From: Nocardia blacklockiae
GTDB lineage: Bacteria > Actinomycetota > Actinomycetes > Mycobacteriales > Mycobacteriaceae
Length of the DNA: 64,000 nucleotides
Assembly: GCF_015477355.1 (NCBI RefSeq)
Contig: NZ_JADLRJ010000019.1
Coordinates: 1-64,000, forward strand
Direction: 5' to 3'
Numbering within the stretch: position 1 is the stretch's first letter; every line of letters starts with the position of its first letter. Positions 24,341 through 33,489 of the stretch are shown here, piece after piece. A program made the position numbers and the translations under genes. The notes beneath the pieces were generated by a model that was given only the letters and a program-made list of their open reading frames with translations, did no database searches and was not told where the DNA came from.

Positions 24341-25408
24341 ATGTCTTTGGTGGCGCAGTTCGAGTTGCAGGCGAAGGCCTGCGCGAAGCTCGGTTCTCCG
24401 TTGTACGGATCGCTGGTGGCCGAGGTGGCTCGCGATATCGAGCGGGGCGGGGTGTGCGCCCGGGTGCTCGCCGGATACGAGGAGGCGCCGCTGGTGGACG
24501 CGGTGCCGCTGCGGTTGATGGGCGCGGTGCACGGGCTGGTTCTGACCGGGCAAGCGCCCAACCTGGCGGCCTATTACCCCAGCGCCACACCGGAAACCGA
24601 GCTACGTGCGGCCAATGACGGTGCGTGGCAGGCATTCCGCGCGGCCGTGGACGCGAATCCGGAGTGGATTCGCGACTGGCTGACCCGGCCACCGCAGACC
24701 AACGAGGTCGGCCGCGCGGTGCCACTGCTCGCCGGACTGCTGGCGGTCGTCGACGAGACCCCGCTCCCGGTCCGCCTCCTGGAGCTGGGTAGCAGCGCCG
24801 GGCTGAATCTGCGAGCGGACCACTTCCGTTGGTACACCGACGATTTCGGCTGGGGTCCGGAGGACTCGCCCGTCACTCTCGGCGGCGCGTGGGACGGTCC
24901 GGTGCCCGCATGGCTGACCGCGGCCGTGCAGCGCCATCCGCACCTCGAGATCGTCGAGCGACGCGGCTGCGATCCCACTCCCCTGGATCCGCGGTCGGCC
25001 GTCGACGCGCTGGCGCTGCGTTCCTACGTGTGGCCGGACCAGCCCGAGCGCGCCGCCCGGCTGAACGGGGCATTGACTGTGGCCCAACAGGTTCCGGCCG
25101 AGGTCACGGCGGTCGGTGCGGCGGATTTCCTGGCGGGCGTCGAACTCGAGCCGGGCACCCTCACCGTCGTGTGGCATTCGGTGATGCGCCAATACGTTCC
25201 GGCGGACCAGTGGGCGCGCGCCACCGCGGAACTGGAGCGGCTCGCGGCATCGAGCCGTCCCGATGCCGGGTTCGCCCACATCGCCTTCGAGCCCGTGGCG
25301 CGCAGCGGCAGCGGGTTCCCGCTCACCGTCCGCATCGGTTCCGCGCCGGCCGTGGTACTCGCGCGGGCGAAACCGCACGGCATTCCGACCTTCGCCGCGG
25401 CCGACTGA
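24341..25408 (+). CDS. DUF2332 domain protein
   Basis: A 355-residue protein of the uncharacterised DUF2332 family, with LLELGSSAGLNLRADHFRW (about 150-168) in the centre. This resembles a methyltransferase-like glycine motif. VVWHSVMRQYVP lies near 290. No catalytic role is established for the family. The ATG at 24341 is 157 bp from the divergent esterase start. It is not obviously linked to its neighbours. Confidence 0.8.
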   Translation: MSLVAQFELQAKACAKLGSPLYGSLVAEVARDIERGGVCARVLAGYEEAPLVDAVPLRLMGAVHGLVLTGQAPNLAAYYPSATPETELRAANDGAWQAFRAAVDANPEWIRDWLTRPPQTNEVGRAVPLLAGLLAVVDETPLPVRLLELGSSAGLNLRADHFRWYTDDFGWGPEDSPVTLGGAWDGPVPAWLTAAVQRHPHLEIVERRGCDPTPLDPRSAVDALALRSYVWPDQPERAARLNGALTVAQQVPAEVTAVGAADFLAGVELEPGTLTVVWHSVMRQYVPADQWARATAELERLAASSRPDAGFAHIAFEPVARSGSGFPLTVRIGSAPAVVLARAKPHGIPTFAAAD

Positions 25409-25430
25409 AACCTTTGCGGGACAAGAGTTT

Positions 25431-25961
25431 TCAGGCTCGCTCGTGCAGGAGCAGCAAGGAGTAGGCGGCCAGCGTCCCGGAGTCGGTGATCGCGCCGGTG
25501 CGGATCATGCGCTCCAGGTCCGCGCGGGCGAACCAGGCCGAGCGCATGTCCTGTTCCTCCGGCTCGCGTTCGGGTTCGCCGTGCGTCAGGTCGGTGGCGA
25601 GGAATACGCGGCCGCGCTGGCTGAGCGTGGCCGGCGCCGCGTTGAGCGGGCCGAGGAAGGTCATGGTCGCGGCGCGCAGGCCGGTCTCCTCGCGCAGTTC
25701 GCGATGCGCGAGATCGACCGGGTCGCCGACCGCGCGATCGGGCAGCGTCCCCGCCGGGAACTCCCAGCAGCGTTGTCCCAGTGGGTATCTGAACTGCTCC
25801 ACCAGATGGAACCGGTCGCCGTCGCGCGGCACGACCATGACGAAATCCGGCCGGTCGACCACCCCGTAGATGCCGGTGGAGCCATCGGACCGGCGGATGG
25901 TGTCCTCGCGCACCTCCATCCACCGGTTGCTGTAGACCGTGTGCGATCCGAGCGTCTCCAT
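25431..25961 (-). CDS. NUDIX hydrolase (ADP-ribose pyrophosphatase-like)
   Basis: A 176-residue NUDIX protein. The catalytic box ends in HRELREETGL, and the ADP-ribose-type signature WEFPAGTLPD lies just before it. The glutamate that normally precedes the REUxEE core is replaced in the GDPVD stretch, a variation seen in some ADP-ribose enzymes. It would cleave ADP-sugars to AMP and sugar phosphate. ATG 25961. Convergent with DUF2332 with 22 bp between stops. Confidence 0.87.
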   Translation of the reverse strand: METLGSHTVYSNRWMEVREDTIRRSDGSTGIYGVVDRPDFVMVVPRDGDRFHLVEQFRYPLGQRCWEFPAGTLPDRAVGDPVDLAHRELREETGLRAATMTFLGPLNAAPATLSQRGRVFLATDLTHGEPEREPEEQDMRSAWFARADLERMIRTGAITDSGTLAAYSLLLLHERA

Positions 25962-26029
25962 ACCCGGATTGTGCCGCACCGGCGCGCGGCGGATCCGCGA
26001 CCACCCGGCGGCGAGCCGTACGCCGCAGG

Positions 26030-26647
26030 TCAGGTCGCTTTGGACAGGTACTTGACCGTGGGCGGCGTGGAGTATCCGAGCCGGCGCAGGAACCATCGGG
26101 TGAGGGTGAGGCCGCGACCCTCGGGCGGGGTGCCGTCCATCGTGTCCATGATGCGGTTGATGGCGTGGAACGCCACGCTGATGCGCACGGCCTCCTCGAG
26201 CGCCTCGTCCGCCACACCCGCGACGCGCACGCGCTCCACATCGGCCGCGGTGACCCCGTCGGGGTCCGCGGCCAGCTTCGCGAGGAAGTCCAGCACCACC
26301 ACCACTTCGATGCGCTGCCCCGATTCGGCGGGCCGCTGCAACGCGCGAATCACCAGCTCGGGCTCCTGGTAGCTCTCGGCGACGGCCTGGTGACAGGTCC
26401 GGCAGAACTCGCAGTGATTGCGCGCGGAGGTGAAGGCGGCGAACAGTTCCCGCTCGCCGACGCTCCACGCCGACGGGCCGCGCATCAGGTCCTGCATGTG
26501 GTCGCTGAACGGTGTGCCGAAGAAGCGATGCCGGTAGAGCAGCACCTTGATCACATCGGGCACCTCGGTGCGGCCGAGGATGCGCATGGCCCGCAGCGTC
26601 CACCGGCCGGGGAGGTCGTGGCTCCGCTCGACGACCTCGAGCCTCAT
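26030..26647 (-). CDS. AhpD-like/carboxymuconolactone decarboxylase-family protein
   Basis: A 205-residue all-helical protein with the redox signature CEFCRTCH: Cys79, Cys82 and His86 form the CxxCxxxH pattern of AhpD-type alkylhydroperoxidases, and Cys85 is extra. The C-terminal half (VAFHAINRIMDTMDGTPP) is shared with a subgroup of such proteins of unknown substrate. Its ATG overlaps the stop of the upstream 104-residue gene by 4 bp, so the two are translationally coupled. Confidence 0.78.
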   Translation of the reverse strand: MRLEVVERSHDLPGRWTLRAMRILGRTEVPDVIKVLLYRHRFFGTPFSDHMQDLMRGPSAWSVGERELFAAFTSARNHCEFCRTCHQAVAESYQEPELVIRALQRPAESGQRIEVVVVLDFLAKLAADPDGVTAADVERVRVAGVADEALEEAVRISVAFHAINRIMDTMDGTPPEGRGLTLTRWFLRRLGYSTPPTVKYLSKAT

Positions 26648-26958
26648 GCCCGCTCTCCCATCGCGCGCAGGGCGGCGCGCAGTCGCCGGTCGGCGGCCCC
26701 GACGGCGGCGACCACGGTGGCCTCGAACACCTCGTCCTGGGTTCGGCTCTCGGTCAGGCAGTCGACCTGCTTGTCGGTGACGCGGTAGGCGTGCCGGGCC
26801 ACGGTGTCGACGAAGCGGGCCAGCTCGTCCGGGAGCGCCGACGCGTCGCCGCCCGAGGCCGCCTTGAATATCGATCTGCGGGTATCGATGGACAGGGCGG
26901 CGGGGGCCAGCTGCACATGCTCGACGAAACCGTCCCACTGCTCTGCTCGTGATGCCAT
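26644..26958 (-). CDS. Small helical protein, AhpD-like fold without CxxC (tentative)
   Basis: A 104-residue protein encoded just before, and overlapping (ATGA), the AhpD-like gene. Its second half (VTDKQVDCLTESRTQDEVFEAT, VAAVGAADRRLRAAL) has the helical pattern of carboxymuconolactone-decarboxylase-like proteins but no CxxC, so it cannot do the same redox chemistry alone. A heteromeric partner of its neighbour is a reasonable inference. The ATG at 26958 is preferred to one at 26976. Confidence 0.65.
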   Translation of the reverse strand: MASRAEQWDGFVEHVQLAPAALSIDTRRSIFKAASGGDASALPDELARFVDTVARHAYRVTDKQVDCLTESRTQDEVFEATVVAAVGAADRRLRAALRAMGERA

Positions 26959-27126
26959 GCGCCCATGATGCAACACGGGCCTTCGGCGCGAACTACATTC
27001 CGACAGCGCGGTTTTCGGCGGGCTTCATATCTCCGCGACGATAACAGCGTAATAGCGCAGGCCACGGCAGGCCCGCGGTGCCAAGGCCCGGTGACGCCCG
27101 CCCGCGGCATTCGTAGACTCGCGATC

Positions 27127-27759
27127 GTGACCGAACTGGACGATGTGCGACGGACCCGCGACGGCTACGACGAGGTGGCCGAGCTCTACACCACGATGTT
27201 CGAACACGCGCTGGCCGGTGACCCGTTCGACCGGGCCGTGCTGGGCGTGTTCGCCGAGCGCGTCGGCGCCGGGACCGTGGCCGACCTCGGGTGCGGACCG
27301 GGCCGGATCACCACGCACCTGGCTTCGCTCGGTCTCGACGTTTTCGGCATCGACCTCTCGCCGGAGATGATCCGGCTGGCCCGCGCCGCCCGGCCGGACC
27401 TGCGGTACGAGGTGGGCTCGATGGAGAGCCTGCCGATCGCCGACGGCGCACTCGCCGGAATCTCGGCCTGGTACAGCATCATTCACACGCCGCCGCGGCG
27501 CGTGCCGGGCATCGTCGCGGAGTTCCGGCGGGTCCTCGGCGACGGCGGGCAGCTGGTGCTCGCGTTCCAGGCCACCCACGCCGACACCGTGCAGACCCAC
27601 GACCACAAGGTCGCGCCGAGTTTCGTCTGGCCGACCGCGCGGCTCGAGGAGGTGCTGCGCGACGGCGGGTTCCGGACCGTGGCCCGGCTGGTGCGCGAGC
27701 CCGACACGGAAGCGCATCCGCAGGGTTACGTGCTGGCGGAACGGTCACCGGCGAGTTGA
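27127..27759 (+). CDS. Class I SAM-dependent methyltransferase
   Basis: A 210-residue Rossmann methyltransferase. Motif I VADLGCGPG lies near 49-57, the acidic residue follows at FGIDLS, then LPIADGALAG (motif II region) and FRRVLGDGGQLVLAF. It methylates an unknown small molecule. GTG start at 27127; the longer open frame upstream lacks family similarity. It lies 37 bp before a FAD-dependent desaturase-like gene in the same direction, possibly an operon. Confidence 0.87.
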   Translation: MTELDDVRRTRDGYDEVAELYTTMFEHALAGDPFDRAVLGVFAERVGAGTVADLGCGPGRITTHLASLGLDVFGIDLSPEMIRLARAARPDLRYEVGSMESLPIADGALAGISAWYSIIHTPPRRVPGIVAEFRRVLGDGGQLVLAFQATHADTVQTHDHKVAPSFVWPTARLEEVLRDGGFRTVARLVREPDTEAHPQGYVLAERSPAS

Positions 27760-27796
27760 TCGCCGCACGTGGCGGTCGCCGTGATATCCAGGGCAG

Positions 27797-29344
27797 ATGC
27801 AGCCGACACGTGCCTCCTACGACGTCGTCGTCGCCGGCGGCGGCCACAACGGCCTGGTGGCGGCCGCGTATCTCGCCCGTGCCGGGCGCTCGGTGCTGGT
27901 GCTCGAGCGGCAGGACCACACGGGCGGGGCGGCCGTGTCCGAGCGCGTGTTCGCGGGCGTGGACGCGCGGCTGTCCCGGTACTCGTATCTGGTGAGCCTG
28001 CTGCCGCGCCGGATCGTGCGGGACCTGGGGCTGCGATTCGAGACGCGGCGGCGGCGGATCTCGTCCTACACGCCGGTCGGCGACACCGGGCTGCTGATCG
28101 ACACCGCCGACGAATACCGCACGCGCGCAAGCTTTCTCCGCATCACCGGCACCGAGTCCGAGCACCGCGCGTGGCGGGAGTTCTACGGCGCGACCGACCG
28201 GCTCGCGCAGCGGGTGTTCCCCACCCTCACCGAACCGCTGCCGACCCGCGCGGAACTGGAGCGCGTGGTCGACGACCCGGCCCTGTGGGAGGCCATCTTC
28301 GAGCGGCCGCTCGGCGAGACGATCGAGGCCGCCTTCGCCGACGACACGGTGCGCGGCGTCGTCTTCACCGACGCGCTGATCGGCACGTTCACCCACGCCC
28401 ACGATCCGACGCTGCGCCAGAACCGATGCTTCCTGTACCACGTGATCGGCGGCGGCACCGGCGACTGGGACGTGCCGGTCGGCGGGATGGGCGCGCTGAC
28501 CGACGCGCTGGCGGCGGCCGCGCGCGCCGCCGGGGCGGAACTGGTGACCGGCTGTCCGGTCACCGCGATCGAAACCGACGGCGGCACAGCGGAAGTCCGG
28601 TTCGACGGCGGCGCGGTCGGCGCCCGGCAGGTGCTGGTGAACGCGGCCCCGCTCGAATTGGCGCGGCTGCTCGGCGAACCCGAGCCGGAGACGCCGGAGG
28701 GTGCGCAGCTGAAGATCAACATGCTGCTGCGGCGGCTGCCCCGGCTGCGGGACACGGTCGATCCGGCCGAGGCGTTCGCCGGCACCTTCCACATCGCCGA
28801 GGGCTACGCCCAGCTGGACCGGGCGTACCTGGAGGCCGACGCCGGGCGCCTGCCGACCGCGCCGCCCGCGGAGATCTACTGCCACACCCTCACCGACCCC
28901 TCGATCCTCGGGCCGGATCTGGCGGCGCAGGGCGCGCACACCCTGACGCTGTTCGGGCTCCACACTCCCGCAAGCCTTTTCGCCGCCCAGCCGGCGGAAA
29001 CCACCGAGCAGCTGGTGGCCGCGACCCTCGCGCAGCTGGATTCCGTACTCGCCGAACCCATCCGGGACTGCCTCGCGGTGGACGCGGACGGCCGGCCGTG
29101 CCTGGAAGCGAAGACGCCGCTCGACCTCGAACGCGAACTCGGCCTGCCCGGCGGCCACATCTTCCACCGCGACCTGGACTTCCCGTTCCGCCCCGACGAC
29201 GCCACCGACCCCGCCGCCCGCTGGGGCGTCGCGACCGGCCACCGCAATATCCTCCTGTGCGGTGCGGGCGCGGTGCGCGGCGGCGGTGTCAGCGGCATCG
29301 GCGGCCACAATGCCGCCATGGCCGTCCTGGCGAGCGACGGCTAG
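27797..29344 (+). CDS. Phytoene desaturase-like FAD-dependent oxidoreductase
   Basis: A 515-residue amine-oxidase/carotenoid-desaturase-fold protein like PYROXD2. The FAD motif VVVAGGGHNGLVAAAYLARAG is at 9-29, with ERQDHTGGAA after the second strand. The C-terminal FAD-contact motif is LCGAGAVRGGGVSGIGG. The family oxidises polyenes or other hydrophobic substrates; no crtB or crtE gene is nearby, so a carotenoid role is not supported. Its stop codon shares CTAG with the convergent methyltransferase. Confidence 0.85.
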   Translation: MQPTRASYDVVVAGGGHNGLVAAAYLARAGRSVLVLERQDHTGGAAVSERVFAGVDARLSRYSYLVSLLPRRIVRDLGLRFETRRRRISSYTPVGDTGLLIDTADEYRTRASFLRITGTESEHRAWREFYGATDRLAQRVFPTLTEPLPTRAELERVVDDPALWEAIFERPLGETIEAAFADDTVRGVVFTDALIGTFTHAHDPTLRQNRCFLYHVIGGGTGDWDVPVGGMGALTDALAAAARAAGAELVTGCPVTAIETDGGTAEVRFDGGAVGARQVLVNAAPLELARLLGEPEPETPEGAQLKINMLLRRLPRLRDTVDPAEAFAGTFHIAEGYAQLDRAYLEADAGRLPTAPPAEIYCHTLTDPSILGPDLAAQGAHTLTLFGLHTPASLFAAQPAETTEQLVAATLAQLDSVLAEPIRDCLAVDADGRPCLEAKTPLDLERELGLPGGHIFHRDLDFPFRPDDATDPAARWGVATGHRNILLCGAGAVRGGGVSGIGGHNAAMAVLASDG

Positions 29345-30123
29345 CGCAGGATCGAGCGAATCACCAAGGTGCGCAAGGGCAGCTCGAATTCGCCGTGGCC
29401 GGTTTCGGGGCGGCTCCGCAGAAAAGTGGTTATGCGGGTGAGGATTTCGGCGCGCTCCTCCGGCGGGACGACCAGGGTGTGGGAGTGCGTGCCGATGGTC
29501 GCCGCCAGCGTCTCCGCGGTGCGGCGGTGGGTGTGCGGGAAGTAGCGCTGCTCGAAGGGGCCGAAAAGTGGGTGGGCAGGCGCGAAATCCGGATCCGGGC
29601 CGCGGAGGGAGACGCCGGACCTGGACACGCGGTCCAGCTCGTCGACCCAGTCGACGCGCCGGTCGTGGGTGTTCCAGAAGGCCGCGAGCACACCGCCGGG
29701 GCGCAGCACCCGCGCGATCTCCGGCAGCGCGACCGGCAGGTCGAACCAGTGGAAGGCCTGCCCGACGACCACGGCGTGCACCGAATCATCCGGCAGCGGA
29801 ATGCTTTCCGCGCTGCCGGTCAGCACCGGGACCTCCGGGTGCTGCCGCTCGAACTCGCGCCGCATGGCCTCGTCGGGCTCGACCGCCGTCACCCGCACGC
29901 CCAGCGACGCGAGGCCGCCCGTGAGCTTCCCGGTCCCGGCCCCTAGATCGACGACCTCGCCGGCGGCGATATCGGCGAGCGATTCGAGGGCCCAGCGAAT
30001 CCCGTCGGCCGGATAGTCCGGCCGGTGCGCCGCGTACGCCGCGGCCTCGGCGCCGAACGAGTTCGCCCGCCGCGCTCGCAATTCCGCCTCGTCCGGCGTC
30101 AACGCACCGGTATCTCCCACCAC
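29341..30123 (-). CDS. Class I SAM-dependent methyltransferase
   Basis: A 260-residue methyltransferase of the small Crg1/Tmt1-like group. It has VVDLGAGTGKLTGGL (motif I), VTAVEPDEAMR (post I) and GQAFHWFD, the diagnostic QAFHWF segment of this subgroup, followed by LRPGGVLAAFWN. GTG start at 30123. Convergent with the desaturase-like gene, the two stops overlapping by 4 bp. Confidence 0.88.
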   Translation of the reverse strand: MVGDTGALTPDEAELRARRANSFGAEAAAYAAHRPDYPADGIRWALESLADIAAGEVVDLGAGTGKLTGGLASLGVRVTAVEPDEAMRREFERQHPEVPVLTGSAESIPLPDDSVHAVVVGQAFHWFDLPVALPEIARVLRPGGVLAAFWNTHDRRVDWVDELDRVSRSGVSLRGPDPDFAPAHPLFGPFEQRYFPHTHRRTAETLAATIGTHSHTLVVPPEERAEILTRITTFLRSRPETGHGEFELPLRTLVIRSILR

Positions 30124-30273
30124 GCGATCATGCTAGTCGCGCGCCGCGGCGCGGTCCCGCGATTTTCGGCCCGCGACAACGACCGCGGCAATCGCCGTAC
30201 CGCCTCGACGATCCGGGCCAGGGAATCGGCGGAGGCACAACGCGATAGGCAGGATGGTCGGTGGCTCCGGACG

Positions 30274-31182
30274 TCATTCGCCGGGATTCGCGGCCGCCGT
30301 CACCGACACGCAGCACTCGACGAAGCTGCGCACCACCGGATTCGGCTCGCCGCCCGCGGGCCACGCCACACCCACGGCCAGCGGTCCGAGCCCCGTCACG
30401 GGCCGGTACTCCACGCCCGGTCGCGGGTAGTAGCGCGCCGAGGACGCGGGGGTGAAGCTCACGCCGAAGCCGTTGCCGATCGCGGTGAGCCATTCGTCGG
30501 TGTTGTGGGCCAGCGCGCCGACCACGACCGTGTCCGCCGGCCGGGCGTCCGCGCCGATCCAGAAGTCCCGCCACGCGCCGCTGTCCGGCGGTGCGGCGAC
30601 GAACGGTTCCGACCACAGCTGTTCGAACGGGATCTCGGCGTGCGCGGCCAGCCGGTGCCCGGCCGGCAGTGCGACCCACCGCGGTTCGGTGAACAGCTCG
30701 CGCAGCCGGTAGGTGTGCTGGTCCGGGAACGGCAGCCACACCAGGGCGACGTCGACGTCGCCGGTGCCCAGGCCCGCGCTGGGCTCGAGCCAGCCGAACT
30801 GCCGCATGTCGACCCGCCAGTCCGGGTTGCGGCGGCCGAACTCGGCGACGATCGCGGCGGTGAATTCGTGTGCGGCGCTGGCGATGAAGCCGACCCGCAC
30901 CACCCGGGCGGCGTGTGCGGCGCTGCCCTTGGCCGCGCGCAGGATCCGGTCCCAGTCGGCCAGCAGGCCCGGAACCTGTGCCGCCAGTACGCGTCCGGCC
31001 GCGGTCAGGGTCATGCCGGTGCGCGACCGCTCGAACAGCTCGACGCCGAGCCGGGCCTCCAGCTGCTTGATCTGCTTGGTCAGCGCCGGCTGGGACACAT
31101 ACAGCCGCTGCGCCGCGCGGGTGAGATGGCCCTCCTCGGCCACGGCGGCGAAATAGCGCAACAGGCGCGTGTCGATGTCCAT
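30274..31182 (-). CDS. LysR-family transcriptional regulator
   Basis: A 302-residue LysR regulator. The HTH (about 1-60: LLRYFAAVAEEGHLTRAAQRL, then SQPALTKQIKQLE) is followed by two effector subdomains (about 90-290). It lies 34 bp downstream of the GDSL hydrolase gene in the same direction and has no divergent partner, so its target cannot be assigned. ATG start at 31182. A short non-coding gap (30124-30273) follows. Confidence 0.9.
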   Translation of the reverse strand: MDIDTRLLRYFAAVAEEGHLTRAAQRLYVSQPALTKQIKQLEARLGVELFERSRTGMTLTAAGRVLAAQVPGLLADWDRILRAAKGSAAHAARVVRVGFIASAAHEFTAAIVAEFGRRNPDWRVDMRQFGWLEPSAGLGTGDVDVALVWLPFPDQHTYRLRELFTEPRWVALPAGHRLAAHAEIPFEQLWSEPFVAAPPDSGAWRDFWIGADARPADTVVVGALAHNTDEWLTAIGNGFGVSFTPASSARYYPRPGVEYRPVTGLGPLAVGVAWPAGGEPNPVVRSFVECCVSVTAAANPGE

Positions 31183-31216
31183 GGCCTCAGGCTATGGAAA
31201 GCGGCCGGTCCCGCGA

Positions 31217-31843
31217 TCACCGGACGACGGGCAGACCGGCGCTCGGTTCGGACAGCCACAGCAGCCAGTGCGGCACGATCAGCGCGGCGAACTCCTCGTA
31301 GCCTGCGGCGCTGGGGTGGTAGCCGTCGCCCGCGGAGACCTCGTGCATCCAGGTTCCGCTGTGCCGCAACGCCTGATGCACGCGAACGTACGAAACTCCC
31401 TCGTTGTCACAGACTTCGGCGAACGCGGCATCCAATTTCTCGGTGCGGTCGTTGTGTTCGTCGTCGTCGACCGGCGGCGGCGCGACCACCAGCGTCGGCC
31501 AGCCGTGCGCCCGGGTGCGCCGCAGCATGTCCGTCAGGTGGGCCACCGACTCCTCGGTGGGCACCGGCGGGCGGCCGTCCAGCGGCAGGGTGTCGTTGAC
31601 GCCGAAGGAGAAGACGACCCGCCCGTCGACCTCGGCCGGTAATCGGCGTACGCATTCCGCTTCCCAGCGCTGCGCGACAGCCGCGGAACTCTCCCGCCGC
31701 ACACCTAGGTTGTAGTAGGTCAGCGGCTGACCGGCCCCCGCCGCGCGCGCCGCGAGGCGGCCCGCCCAGCCCAGGCACTGACGGTCGCCCAAGCCGGCCA
31801 CCAGGGAATCCCCCACGAAGCAGATACGGACATCTCGAACCAC
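31217..31843 (-). CDS. SGNH/GDSL hydrolase
   Basis: A 208-residue SGNH hydrolase with block I FVGDSLVAG (Ser nucleophile near 13), block III GVND and block V DGYHPS (Asp-x-x-His). These enzymes hydrolyse acyl esters, carbohydrates or thioesters. There is no signal peptide, so it is cytoplasmic. GTG start at 31843. Probably co-transcribed with the LysR gene. Confidence 0.88.
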   Translation of the reverse strand: MVRDVRICFVGDSLVAGLGDRQCLGWAGRLAARAAGAGQPLTYYNLGVRRESSAAVAQRWEAECVRRLPAEVDGRVVFSFGVNDTLPLDGRPPVPTEESVAHLTDMLRRTRAHGWPTLVVAPPPVDDDEHNDRTEKLDAAFAEVCDNEGVSYVRVHQALRHSGTWMHEVSAGDGYHPSAAGYEEFAALIVPHWLLWLSEPSAGLPVVR

Positions 31844-31949
31844 CGTGTGATGGTTTCACGCCGCGCGCCCGTTGTCGGGACAAAGGCCGGAATCCACGCA
31901 CGATACCTACGCAATAAGATCGCGGTGGTTTGTCCGGGAGGGAGTTCGC

Positions 31950-32720
31950 ATGGCAACAGAGGCACCGCTGCCGCGGTGGTTCACCGATCTACTGGCACAC
32001 CGCCGCTGGATCCGCCGGACCCGCCCCTTCCCGCACGTCTACGTGCGCGACGTCTTCGCCGACGGCTTCTATCGGCGGCTGGCCGAGGAATTCGACCGGG
32101 TGCACCGGGAGCCGGGACGGTTCACGCCGGTGTCGGACGGGTACAGCGCGACGGGCGTGAGCCTGGCCGCGGTCCGCAACGGCCCGCTGGAGGTGTTCCT
32201 CTCGCGCGCCTGGCACGACCTGATCGAGCGGGTCGCGGCGGTGCGGGTCACCGGCGACGTGGAGGGCTCGCTGCATCACCACGCGCCCGGCGGCCCGGCC
32301 GGACGGCCGCACCACGACCTGGCGCCCGCGTGGTTTCCGGCCACGCCGCCGGAGCCGGCCGCGGTCGGCCTGCCGGACAACGCGATCGATCTGCGCACCG
32401 GCGCGCGCCCGGCGGGCACGGCGGCGCGGGAGCTGGTGCGCGCGGTCGCGGTGCTGTTCTACCTGAACAACGCCCCGTGGCGGCCCGGCGACGGCGGCGA
32501 GACCGGGCTGTTCGGCGAGGTCGGCGCGGCGGAGCCCGTGCCCACGCTGGCCGTTCCGCCGCTGAACAATTCGATGCTGGTGTTCGAGTGCACCCCGCGG
32601 TCCTGGCACACCTTTCTGGGCGCCAACACCGCGGCCCGCAACAGCGTGGTGATGTGGCTGCACCGGCCCAGGGACGAGGCGGCGCGCCGCTGGGGAGGAG
32701 ACCGCATTGCCGACTGGTGA
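31950..32720 (+). CDS. 2-Oxoglutarate/Fe(II)-dependent oxygenase-like protein
   Basis: A 256-residue protein of the prolyl-4-hydroxylase-like superfamily. Iron ligands are readable as HxD (GRPHHDL near 115-121) and a distal His in RSWHTF (about 216-221). The 2OG-binding Arg follows in NSVVMWLHR. AVLFYLNNAPW and GGETGLF match the double-stranded beta-helix core. ATG 31950 with a GGGAGGGAG ribosome site. The next gene (SDR) overlaps by 14 bp and the third overlaps by 4 bp, forming a three-gene operon. Substrate unknown. Confidence 0.82.
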   Translation: MATEAPLPRWFTDLLAHRRWIRRTRPFPHVYVRDVFADGFYRRLAEEFDRVHREPGRFTPVSDGYSATGVSLAAVRNGPLEVFLSRAWHDLIERVAAVRVTGDVEGSLHHHAPGGPAGRPHHDLAPAWFPATPPEPAAVGLPDNAIDLRTGARPAGTAARELVRAVAVLFYLNNAPWRPGDGGETGLFGEVGAAEPVPTLAVPPLNNSMLVFECTPRSWHTFLGANTAARNSVVMWLHRPRDEAARRWGGDRIADW

Positions 32721-33489
32721 GAACCGCCGGGTGTGCCTGCTGACCGGAGCGGGCGGAATTCTGGGCGACGCGTTCTGCCGCGCGTACTACACCCGCTACG
32801 ACATCGTGGCGGTGTGCCGCACCCGGACGCCGGCGGCGCCGTCCCAGGAGGAGTGGTTCATAGACCCGCTCGAGCCCTCGAAACCGTTGCCGGAGAACGA
32901 TTCCCGGGTGTTCGTGGTGCGAGCCGACCTGACCCGCGAGGGCGAGGTCGAGCGGGTGGTGGACCTGGCGCTGGCGAAGTTCGGGGGCGTGGACCTGCTG
33001 GTCAACAATGCCGGGTACGCGAGCACGCAGCCGCGCGGGATCGTCGACGGCGATGCCGCGCTGGATCGGTTCGATCCGACCTTCACGATGAATGTCGCTG
33101 TGCCGCTGCGTTTCTCGGCTCGGCTGGCGCAGCGCTGCTGGCTGCACAGCGATGCGGACAACCGGGCGCGCAACCGCAATGTCGTGAACGTGTCGAGCAT
33201 CTCGGGTTCGCAGGTGTTCCCCGGCGGGCAGGCGGTCTACGCGGCGTCGAAGGCCGCGCTGGACCAGCTGACCCGGCACCTCGCCGCCGAGTTCGCCGAG
33301 TTCGGTGTCCGCGCCAACGCCGTCGCCCCCAACTCCTTCCCAGCCCTGGTGCCGACCGAACGGGTAGCGGCGGCCATCACCGAACTCGACGCCGGAACCA
33401 TGACCGGCGGCGTCTACAGCGTGGACGCCCCGGCGGCCCCGGCCACCGACGGCCGCCCCGCCCGCACGGCGGCCGAGCAACCGGGGTGA
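32707..33489 (+). CDS. Short-chain dehydrogenase/reductase
   Basis: A 260-residue SDR. It has the cofactor motif TGAGGILG near 13-20, NNAG near 100, the catalytic Ser in VSSISG and YAASK (Tyr and Lys). The rare TTG start at 32707 is supported by GGGGAGGAG 6-7 bp upstream and by overlap with the 2OG oxygenase. Oxygenase followed by SDR suggests hydroxylation then oxidation of the same substrate (inference). The last codon overlaps the GTG of the next gene. Confidence 0.87.
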   Translation: MPTGENRRVCLLTGAGGILGDAFCRAYYTRYDIVAVCRTRTPAAPSQEEWFIDPLEPSKPLPENDSRVFVVRADLTREGEVERVVDLALAKFGGVDLLVNNAGYASTQPRGIVDGDAALDRFDPTFTMNVAVPLRFSARLAQRCWLHSDADNRARNRNVVNVSSISGSQVFPGGQAVYAASKAALDQLTRHLAAEFAEFGVRANAVAPNSFPALVPTERVAAAITELDAGTMTGGVYSVDAPAAPATDGRPARTAAEQPG

